Source: Streptomyces sp. MBT53 (lineage in GTDB: Bacteria > Actinomycetota > Actinomycetes > Streptomycetales > Streptomycetaceae). Taken from it: 33,005 bases of DNA. This document shows, piece by piece, positions 22,991 to 30,946 of the stretch. A model generated the notes under the pieces. It worked only from the letters and a program-made list of their open reading frames with translations. It searched no databases and was not told the DNA's origin. A program made the position numbers and the translations under genes. Each line of letters starts with the position of its first letter. Within the stretch, counting starts at the first letter, position 1. The stretch lies in NCBI RefSeq assembly GCF_016654115.1, contig NZ_JAEQAZ010000107.1, forward strand, positions 1-33,005, given 5' to 3'.

Positions 22991-24895
22991 GTGGGACGCC
23001 ATAGTCGCCGTAAATCCAACTCCAAGGGTGACTCCGCGGACGGAGACATAGGCGCGGGGGCCGGTGCCGGTACTGACGTCAATGCCAACGCCGGTACTGG
23101 CAAAGGTAGTTGGGCGCCTCTGGGACGTCAGCGGGCTCAAGGGCCTCAGGCGGGTGGGCCGGGTCAAGCGAGCCAGGCGGGCAGGCCGGGCCGGGCGGGC
23201 CAAGCAGGCCCGGCGGGCCAGGGGGCTCGGCCGGGGGCGCCGCGTTCCGGGGACGGGAACCCGGGTCGTGGAGAGCCGCGTTTCGCGGACGGGACCCCTG
23301 CGCACGGCTTCCCGAGGCTTCCCGACGGCACTCCCGCGCACGGCTTTCCGAGACTTCCCGACGGCACTCCGGCGCGCGGTGTTCCGCGCCTGCCCGACGG
23401 GACCCCTGCGCACGGCATGCCGCGCTTTTCTGATGGCACGCCTGCGCATGGCACGCCCCGCTTCCCCGACGGCACTCCCGCGCGCGGTGTTCCGCAGGCC
23501 CGTGCCGGGCACCCCGAGCAGGCTGAATCCGGTGGTGGTTGGGGCGAGTTGAGGGGCCGGGACGGGCGGGCCGGCGTGGGACAGGGCGGCCCGCGCGGAT
23601 ATTTCGGCGTTCCTCAGGGTGGCTCCGGTGCGCCTCAAGGGCCTCAAGGTTCTGTTACCGGTGTGTCCGGTGTGGCCGGTCGTCCGCACGCTCCCGAGGC
23701 CGGTGGATCCGGCCGGTCTCGGCCGGCGGCCGGTGGCATCCCCGGGGTCCCGGGTGCGGGCATGTCCGGCCCCCCGGTGGCTGGCCCGGTGCTTCCCATT
23801 CCCCGGCAGCGGCAGGCGCCGCAAACCGGGGCGCGGCGAGGTGGGCAGCGCGGTCGTGGTCCCCGGCAGGACTACGTCGACGCCTTCGACGGAGACAGCG
23901 ACGGCGACGGCGACGTCTTCGCACCCCGTACCGGCGTCGCCGCGCACCGCTCCGACCCGTACGCCTCCGTCACCGACTGGCCGTCCGAGAGCGACACCGA
24001 CAACCACAGCCCTACGGAGGGCGGCCTCGGCAGTGCGGGCGCGCCGCCCGTCGACCGTGACCTGCCCGGCGTCGGCGCCGGTCGTGCCAAGAGCGGCAAG
24101 GGGCGCGCCTACACCGGTATCGCCGCCGCGGCCGTCACCACCGTGCTGGCCGTCGTCGTCGCCGGGCAGGTCGCGAGCGACGGTGACAACGGTGGTGTGC
24201 GGTCGGAGGCGGCCACCGACCAGGCCCGGGACGTCAGGGGTACCGGCGCCGCCTCGGCGCAGCCCAGCGCGTCCGCCACTCCACGGGTGGCGACCCTGAC
24301 GTATGCCCAGAAGATGGACAAGAAGTACCCGCTCGGTGCCACGCTCAAGGGGCCGGACAAGTTCGACGCGGTGCCCGGTGTCGACAAGGCGCCCGGCAAG
24401 GGGCGCAAGTACACGTACCGCGTGGACGTCGAGCAGGGGCTCGGGCTCGACGGCACGCTCTTCGCCGAGGCCGTGCAGAAGACGCTCAACGACAACAGGA
24501 GTTGGGCCCACAACGGGGCCCGTACCTTCGAGCGCATCTACTCCGGCAAGCCGGACTTCGTGATCACTCTCGCGAGCCCTGGTACTACGGCCAAGTGGTG
24601 CGCCAAGTCGGGGCTCGACACCACCGAGGACAACGTGTCGTGCGACTCGGCGGCCACCGAACGTGTGTTGATCAATGCGTATCGATGGGCGCAGGGGTCG
24701 TCAACATATGGGGACAAGATGTACGCGTATCGACAGATGTTGATCAACCATGAGGTCGGTCATCGTCTCGGCTACGGGCACGTCACCTGCGACAAGGACG
24801 GCGAGTTGGCCCCGGTCATGCAGCAGCAGACCAAGTTCCTCGACCATGACGGGATCCACTGTCTGGCGAACCCCTGGCCGTACCCGGGCAGTTGA
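22991..24895 (+). CDS. DUF3152 membrane-anchored protein with metzincin-type zinc signature
   Basis: A 634-residue protein in three parts. Residues 1-370 are a disordered cytoplasmic tail rich in Gly, Pro, Ala and Arg, with six 12-residue repeats at 96-167. One membrane helix follows at about 372-395 (AYTGIAAAAVTTVLAVVVAG), then an extracellular DUF3152 domain from about 432. That domain holds HEVGHRLGYGH at 587-597, a full HExxHxxGxxH zinc signature, followed by a Met at 610 (APVMQQQT) that could be the Met-turn. Four Cys (537, 551, 600, 624) may form disulfides. The catalytic role is inferred; I know of no characterised member. Mycobacterial Rv3207c is the positional equivalent. GTG 22991 has AGGAGG 4 bases upstream and is coupled to the hydrolase gene. 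Confidence 0.88.
   Translation: MGRHSRRKSNSKGDSADGDIGAGAGAGTDVNANAGTGKGSWAPLGRQRAQGPQAGGPGQASQAGRPGRAGQAGPAGQGARPGAPRSGDGNPGRGEPRFADGTPAHGFPRLPDGTPAHGFPRLPDGTPARGVPRLPDGTPAHGMPRFSDGTPAHGTPRFPDGTPARGVPQARAGHPEQAESGGGWGELRGRDGRAGVGQGGPRGYFGVPQGGSGAPQGPQGSVTGVSGVAGRPHAPEAGGSGRSRPAAGGIPGVPGAGMSGPPVAGPVLPIPRQRQAPQTGARRGGQRGRGPRQDYVDAFDGDSDGDGDVFAPRTGVAAHRSDPYASVTDWPSESDTDNHSPTEGGLGSAGAPPVDRDLPGVGAGRAKSGKGRAYTGIAAAAVTTVLAVVVAGQVASDGDNGGVRSEAATDQARDVRGTGAASAQPSASATPRVATLTYAQKMDKKYPLGATLKGPDKFDAVPGVDKAPGKGRKYTYRVDVEQGLGLDGTLFAEAVQKTLNDNRSWAHNGARTFERIYSGKPDFVITLASPGTTAKWCAKSGLDTTEDNVSCDSAATERVLINAYRWAQGSSTYGDKMYAYRQMLINHEVGHRLGYGHVTCDKDGELAPVMQQQTKFLDHDGIHCLANPWPYPGS
23276..23491 (+). repeat. Six tandem 36-bp repeats inside the DUF3152 gene
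   Basis: Six uninterrupted 36-base units code for the 12-residue consensus PRLPDGTPAHGF. Variants occur at residues 3, 4, 10 and 12 (PRFSDGTPAHGT, PRLPDGTPARGV). The copy number stays in frame and is likely variable between strains. Confidence 0.9.
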
Positions 24896-24915
24896 CAGGC
24901 GACGCTTATGTCACA

Positions 24916-24944
24916 TTGACACGAGCCGCAACTTCCTTCATATT
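24916..24944 (+). promoter_or_regulatory. Strong sigma-70-type promoter of the oligopeptide ABC operon leader
   Basis: A perfect TTGACA (24916-24921), a 17-base spacer and CATATT (24939-24944, 4 of 6 consensus) lie in an unusually A/T-rich patch. The predicted start point is at 24951-24952, coinciding with the ATG of the 30-codon reading frame. Confidence 0.75.
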
Positions 24945-24951
24945 TTTTGGC

Positions 24952-25044
24952 ATGTGGTCTAGTCATGTCGCGAATCGCGCCGCCATCGAGCTGGCGCTCA
25001 TCGGCGTGACCCCGCTCTGCGTGGCCGACATTCTCTGTCGCTGA
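24952..25044 (+). CDS. Putative leaderless leader peptide, 30 aa
   Basis: A 30-codon frame starting MWSSHVANR and ending TPLCVADILCR before TGA at 25042. The A of its ATG falls 8 bases after the -10 element at 24939-24944, so it would be translated from a leaderless transcript. Third positions are strongly G/C (TCT, AGT, CAT, AAT, ATT and TGT being the exceptions). The end holds two Cys codons (TGC, TGT) and a final Arg, as in short streptomycete leader peptides that end in Cys-Arg. About 40 bases after its stop a hairpin with a T run occurs, and the oligopeptide-binding lipoprotein starts 195 bases after the stop. The most likely role is control of the downstream operon by ribosome stalling. 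Too short for homology evidence. Confidence 0.6.
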   Translation: MWSSHVANRAAIELALIGVTPLCVADILCR

Positions 25045-25084
25045 ACACCGCCCCTGGCGTCCGTGTCGCGACCCGCACCACCTC

Positions 25085-25115
25085 GCCCTTGCCCGTGATG
25101 TTGGCAGGGCATTTT
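25085..25115 (+). terminator. Attenuator-like hairpin before the binding-protein gene
   Basis: The arms GCCCTTGCC (25085-25093) and GGCAGGGC (25103-25110), with one bulged T, enclose loop CGTGATGTT and are followed by ATTTT (25111-25115). A second long-range pairing is possible between 25050-25061 and GACGCCGGGGC at 25126-25136, enclosing this hairpin. The position between leader frame and operon suits a conditional terminator. Confidence 0.6.
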
Positions 25116-25238
25116 CCGACGACCTGACGCCGGGGCAGACGCCTGTTCACTTCCGTCTCACTCCTCGTCCATCTGTCTCACTATTCGGGAAACCCCATGA
25201 GAATTCCCGAGCATCCCCCCCGAGAGGTCGTCATTCCG

Positions 25239-26957
25239 ATGCGTCAACCGTCCGTCATAGCCCGGCGCGTGGCCGTGGCATCCGTCAGCCTGGCCGTGGC
25301 AGCGGGCGCCGCCGCCTGCGGGCCGAAGGACAACGATGCCAAGGCCTCCGGCGGCGACTCCACGCCGCACAAGGGAGGCACGCTCACGGTCCTGAACTCC
25401 AACCCCCAGGAGGACTTCGACCCGGCGCGCCTGTACACCTCCGGCGGCGGCAACGTCCCCTCCCTTGTCTTCCGCACCCTTACCACTCGCAACCGTGAGA
25501 ACGGCGCGGCCGGCGCCAAGGTCGTCCCGGACCTCGCCACGGACACCGGGCGCCCCAACAAGGACGCGACCGTCTGGACGTACACCCTGAAGACGGGCCT
25601 CAAGTACGAGGACGGCACCGCGATCACCTCGGCCGACATCAAGTACGGCATCGAGCGCTCCTTCGCCCCCGAACTCTCCGGCGGCGCGCCCTACTTGCGG
25701 GACTGGCTGGTCGGCGCGGCCGACTACCAGGGGCCGTACAAGGACAAGAAGGGGCTCTCCGCGATCGAGACGCCGGACAGCCGGACGATCGTGTTCCACC
25801 TGAACAAGCCCGAGGGCGAGTTCCCCTACCTCGCCACGCAGACGCAGTTCACGCCCGTCCCGGAGGCGAAGGACACGGGGACCAAGTACGAGCAGCACCC
25901 GATCTCCTCGGGGCCGTACAAGGTCGTCAGCAACCAGAACGACGGTGAGACGCTCGTCCTGGAGCGCAACAAGTACTGGTCCACCGCCACGGACGCCGAG
26001 CGCAAGGCCTACCCGGACAGGATCGACGTCAAGTCGGGGCTCGACTCGTCCGTGATCAACCAGCGGCTGTCGTCGTCCCAGGGAGCGGACGCCACCGCCG
26101 TCACGACCGACACCAACCTCGGTCCTGCCGAACTCGCCAAGGTCACCGGCGACAAGGAACTCGCGGCGCGCGTCGGCACCGGGCACTTCGGTTACACGAA
26201 CTACATCGCGTTCAACCCCACGGTCGCGCCGTTCGACAACGTCAAGGTGCGCCAGGCGATCTCGTACGCCATCGACCGGTCGTCCGTGGTCAACGCGGCG
26301 GGCGGTTCCTCGCTGGCCGAGGCCGCGACCACCTTCCTGCCGAACCAGAAGTCCTTCGGGTACGACCCCTACGACCTCTTCCCGGCGGGCGCGTCCGGCA
26401 ACGCGGCCAAGGCCAAGGAACTACTGAAGGAGGCCGGTTACCCGAAGGGGATCACCGTCACCCTGACGCACTCCAACGACAAGGACTTCGAGACCAGCCC
26501 GGAGATCGCGACCGCGATCCAGGACGCGCTCAAGAAGGCCGGCATCACCGTCAAGCTGCAGGGCCTGGAGATCAACGACTACAAGGACAAGATCCACAGC
26601 GTCAAGACCGAGCCGGGCTTCTTCCTCGCCCACTGGGGTGCCGACTGGCCCTCCGGCGGTCCCTTCCTCGCCCCGATCTTCGACGGTCGCCAGATCGTCA
26701 AGGACGGCGCGAACTTCAACACCGGCCTGCTCAATGACAAGTCGGTCAATGCCGAGATTGATTCGATCAACAAGTTGACGAATCTTGACGAGGCCGCCAA
26801 GCGGTGGGGTGCACTGGACAAGAAGATCGGCGAGCAGGCCCTGACCGTGCCGCTGTTCCACCCCGTCTACAAGCGACTGGTCGGCAAGGACATCAAGAAC
26901 GTCGTGATCAGCGACTGGACCGGCGTCCTGGACATCTCCCAGGTCGCGGTCAAGTAA
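25239..26957 (+). CDS. Oligopeptide/dipeptide ABC transporter substrate-binding lipoprotein (family 5)
   Basis: A 572-residue extracellular lipoprotein. The signal peptide MRQPSVIARRVAVASVSLAV ends in a lipobox with Cys27 (AAACG). The mature protein is of the SBP family 5 type: GGTLTVLNSNPQEDFDPARL near the start, the family segment EDGTAITSADIKYGIERSF, ISSGPYKVV in the middle, then NVKVRQAISYAIDRSSVV and LLKEAGYPKGITVTL. It would deliver peptides or a similar solute to the permeases that follow. ATG 25239 is chosen because it places the signal peptide at the N-terminus; ATG 25197 adds 14 polar residues and is possible. The gene is first in the operon and behind the attenuator-like leader; the next gene begins 4 bases after its stop. 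Confidence 0.9.
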   Translation: MRQPSVIARRVAVASVSLAVAAGAAACGPKDNDAKASGGDSTPHKGGTLTVLNSNPQEDFDPARLYTSGGGNVPSLVFRTLTTRNRENGAAGAKVVPDLATDTGRPNKDATVWTYTLKTGLKYEDGTAITSADIKYGIERSFAPELSGGAPYLRDWLVGAADYQGPYKDKKGLSAIETPDSRTIVFHLNKPEGEFPYLATQTQFTPVPEAKDTGTKYEQHPISSGPYKVVSNQNDGETLVLERNKYWSTATDAERKAYPDRIDVKSGLDSSVINQRLSSSQGADATAVTTDTNLGPAELAKVTGDKELAARVGTGHFGYTNYIAFNPTVAPFDNVKVRQAISYAIDRSSVVNAAGGSSLAEAATTFLPNQKSFGYDPYDLFPAGASGNAAKAKELLKEAGYPKGITVTLTHSNDKDFETSPEIATAIQDALKKAGITVKLQGLEINDYKDKIHSVKTEPGFFLAHWGADWPSGGPFLAPIFDGRQIVKDGANFNTGLLNDKSVNAEIDSINKLTNLDEAAKRWGALDKKIGEQALTVPLFHPVYKRLVGKDIKNVVISDWTGVLDISQVAVK

Positions 26958-26961
26958 CCCC

Positions 26962-28074
26962 ATGAGCGAGGCACTTGTCGCCTCCCAGGCCGCCGGGACG
27001 GACGTCACCGTCCCGGCGGCCTCGGGGGCCCGTCAGTTCTGGCGGCGGCTGCGCGCGCAGCGCGCCGCCCTCGTCGCGGCGGCCGTCGTCGCCCTGCTCG
27101 TCCTGGTCGCGCTCGCCGCGCCGCTGCTCACGGCGATCGAGGGCCAGGACCCCTTCACCTACCACCCGTCGCTCATCGACTCCGCTCGCGGAGGCGTACC
27201 GACCGGCTCCTTCGGAGGCATCAGCGGCGACCACTGGCTCGGCATCGAACCGCAGACCGGCCGCGACCTGTTCGCCCGCCTCGTCTACGGTGCACGGGTC
27301 TCACTCGGTGTCGCGCTGGGGGCGACCGTCGTGCAGGTCCTCATCGGTGTCGTGGTCGGTGTCGCCGCCGCGCTGGGCAATCGGTGGATCGATCAACTGT
27401 TGAGCCGGTGCACCGAGATCATCATCGCGATGCCGTTGATGATCATGTCGTTGGCGCTGCTGGCGATCGTGCCCAGCAGCTTCCCGCGGCCCCTGCTGGT
27501 CGCCCTGATCATCGGCCTGATCGCCTGGGGCACCGTCGCGAAGATCGTCCGCGCCCAGACGCTCACCCTGAAGCAACTCGACTACGTCTCCGCGGCCCGG
27601 CTCAGCGGCTGGGGCACCTGGCGCATCGCTCGCCGCGAACTGCTGCCGGGACTCGCCGCGCCCGTCATCACCTACGCGGCGCTCCTCGTCCCGACCAACA
27701 TCAGTGTCGAGGCCGCGCTGTCCTTCCTCGGCGTCGGCGTGAAGCCACCGACGCCTTCCTGGGGACAGATGCTCACCGCGGCCGACGTCTGGTACCAGGC
27801 CGCCCCGCAGTACCTGCTGCTGCCCGCCGGCGCCCTCTTCGTCACCGTCCTGGCGCTCACCGTCCTGGGCGACGGCATCCGCACGGCCCTCGACCCGCGC
27901 GCGGCCTCCCGCCTGCGCATCGGCACCGGCCGCAAGCGCGAGGCCAAGGCGGACGCGGGCACCAAGGGAGCGAGCGGCAAGGACGCGGGCACCAAAGGCG
28001 ACGCCGACACCAAGAGCGCCACTACGAAGAGTGCCACTACGAAGAGCGCAAGTTCCAAGGAGGCCACCTCATGA
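26962..28074 (+). CDS. ABC transporter permease, OppC/DppC type, with repeated basic tail
   Basis: A 370-residue inner-membrane permease. An N-terminal cytoplasmic stretch and first helix (ALVAAAVVALLVLVALAAPLL) precede the periplasmic loop HWLGIEPQTGRDLFARLVYG, typical of OppC. Five further helices include the EAA loop (YVSAARLSGWGTWRIARREL). The hallmark AALSFLGVGVKPPTPSWGQML follows. The last 50 residues are an unusual hydrophilic tail of Lys, Ala, Thr and Gly with the unit KSATT repeated, coded by 15-base DNA repeats near 28015-28055. The gene stands before the OppB-type gene, the reverse of the usual order. Its stop overlaps the next start as ATGA at 28071-28074. The ATG lacks a good ribosome site and is probably coupled to the binding-protein gene. 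Confidence 0.9.
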   Translation: MSEALVASQAAGTDVTVPAASGARQFWRRLRAQRAALVAAAVVALLVLVALAAPLLTAIEGQDPFTYHPSLIDSARGGVPTGSFGGISGDHWLGIEPQTGRDLFARLVYGARVSLGVALGATVVQVLIGVVVGVAAALGNRWIDQLLSRCTEIIIAMPLMIMSLALLAIVPSSFPRPLLVALIIGLIAWGTVAKIVRAQTLTLKQLDYVSAARLSGWGTWRIARRELLPGLAAPVITYAALLVPTNISVEAALSFLGVGVKPPTPSWGQMLTAADVWYQAAPQYLLLPAGALFVTVLALTVLGDGIRTALDPRAASRLRIGTGRKREAKADAGTKGASGKDAGTKGDADTKSATTKSATTKSASSKEATS

Positions 28075-29065
28075 GCGGCTTCGGAGGATTCGTCCTGCGC
28101 CGCGGTATCGGCACCGTGATCACCCTGCTCGCGATCTCGGTGATCGTCTACGTGGTCTTCTTCGTCACCCCCGGGAACGTCGCCCAGATCACCTGCGGCC
28201 CGCGCTGCTCCCCGGAGCAAGTGCACCAGGTCGCCCAGCAGTTGAGGCTCGACGACCCGTTGTACCTCCGCTACTGGCACTTCCTCCAGGGCATCCTCGT
28301 CGGCCAGGACTACTCCACGGGCACCTCCGTGGAGCACTGCTCGGCGCCCTGCCTCGGACTGTCGTACCAGGGCGACCAGCAGGTCACCCAGCTGATCCTG
28401 GCCAAGCTGCCGGTGAGCCTGTCCCTCGTGTTCGGCGCGATGGTGCTGTGGCTGATCCTCGGGGTCGGCACGGGCGTCCTGTCCGCGTGGCGGCGCGGCC
28501 GGTTCACCGAGCGCCTGCTGACCGGCATCACCCTCGCGGGCGTCGCCACCCCGGTGTTCGTGATCGGCCTGGTGCTGATGATCGTCGTCTGCGGACAGCT
28601 CCAACTGCTGCCCTTCCCGCAGTACGTCGGTCTCACCGACGACCCCGAACAGTGGGCCTGGAACCTGCTGTTGCCCTGGCTCTCGCTGGCCCTCATCGAG
28701 GCCGCCGCGTTCGCCCGGCTCACCCGGGCGTCGATGCTGGAGACCCTCGCCGAGGACCACATCCGCACGTTCCGCGCGTACGGCGTCGGCGAGCGGTCGA
28801 TCATCGGGCGGCACGCGCTGCGCGGGGCGTTCGCGCCGATCATCGCGCTCAACGCCAACAACGTCGGCTCGGCGGTCGGCGGCGCGGTGCTCACCGAGAC
28901 GCTCTTCGGACTGCCCGGCATCGGACAGGAACTCGTCCACGCCGTCAATGTCGTCGACCTTCCCGTGGTCGTCGGCATGGTCCTGGTCATCGGCTTCTTC
29001 GTGGTCATCGCCAACGCCGTCGCGGACGTGCTGTACGCGGTGGCCGACCGACGGGTGGTGCTCGT

Positions 29066-29069
<4 letters not shown>
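28071..29069 (+). CDS. ABC transporter permease, OppB/DppB type
   Basis: A 332-residue inner-membrane permease. It starts MSGFGGFVLRRGIGTVITLL, with the conserved N-terminal helix of OppB proteins, and continues with the long periplasmic segment VHQVAQQLRLDDPLYLRYW, which includes four Cys between residues 43 and 97 that might form disulfides. The EAA loop reads IRTFRAYGVGERSIIGRHAL, and the C-terminal signature LTETLFGLPGIGQELVHAV is diagnostic. AAGGAGG lies 7 bases before the ATG. It overlaps the preceding gene (ATGA) and the following ATPase gene (ATGA at 29066-29069), so the three are translationally coupled. Confidence 0.92.
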
Positions 29070-30751
<1,682 letters not shown>

Positions 30752-30838
30752 GGATCGTAGAACGATCTGCCCCCGGGTGATCCCTTAGCGCGAGCGAACG
30801 CGAACCGCACGGGAAAGTTACGACCGTTCACCCCTTTT

Positions 30839-30872
30839 GGTGGCGCGATGGACAACCGTCCGTCGCGCCACC
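30839..30872 (+). terminator. Strong hairpin between the ABC operon and the glycosyltransferase gene
   Basis: The 15-base arms at 30839-30853 and 30858-30872 pair fully (one G-U wobble) around loop AACC. It lies 87 bases after the ABC operon stop and 74 bases before the glycosyltransferase start. A smaller hairpin, GATCGT-AGA-ACGATC, follows the operon stop directly (30753-30767). The larger one could end the operon or act in the glycosyltransferase leader. Confidence 0.55.
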
Positions 30873-30946
30873 GTCATGTCCGCATACGTTCGTCCCGCTG
30901 CGAGCCGCCGGGTCAACGGTGGCTCCCCACAAGGGAGATCGGGGGT

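Noticed and set aside
23276..23491. Regular 36-base repeats that superficially suggest a CRISPR array
   Set aside because: The units are directly adjacent without spacers, stay in frame and code for a 12-residue protein repeat; no cas genes are present.
21194..24511. A very long open frame on the minus strand opposite the hydrolase and DUF3152 genes
   Set aside because: It has no domain, is Arg/Pro/Gly-rich as expected for an antisense shadow in high-G+C DNA, and overlaps well-supported genes on the plus strand.
24965..25009. A 14-codon frame (MSRIAPPSSWRSSA) overlapping the 30-codon leader frame
   Set aside because: It starts 13 bases after the predicted transcript start, has no ribosome site, weaker codon bias and lacks the Cys-ending tail; the 24952 frame explains the promoter position better.
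30848..30946. ATG 30848 as start of the glycosyltransferase
   Set aside because: It lies inside the left arm of a strong hairpin, has no ribosome site, and the family N-terminus begins near 30953.
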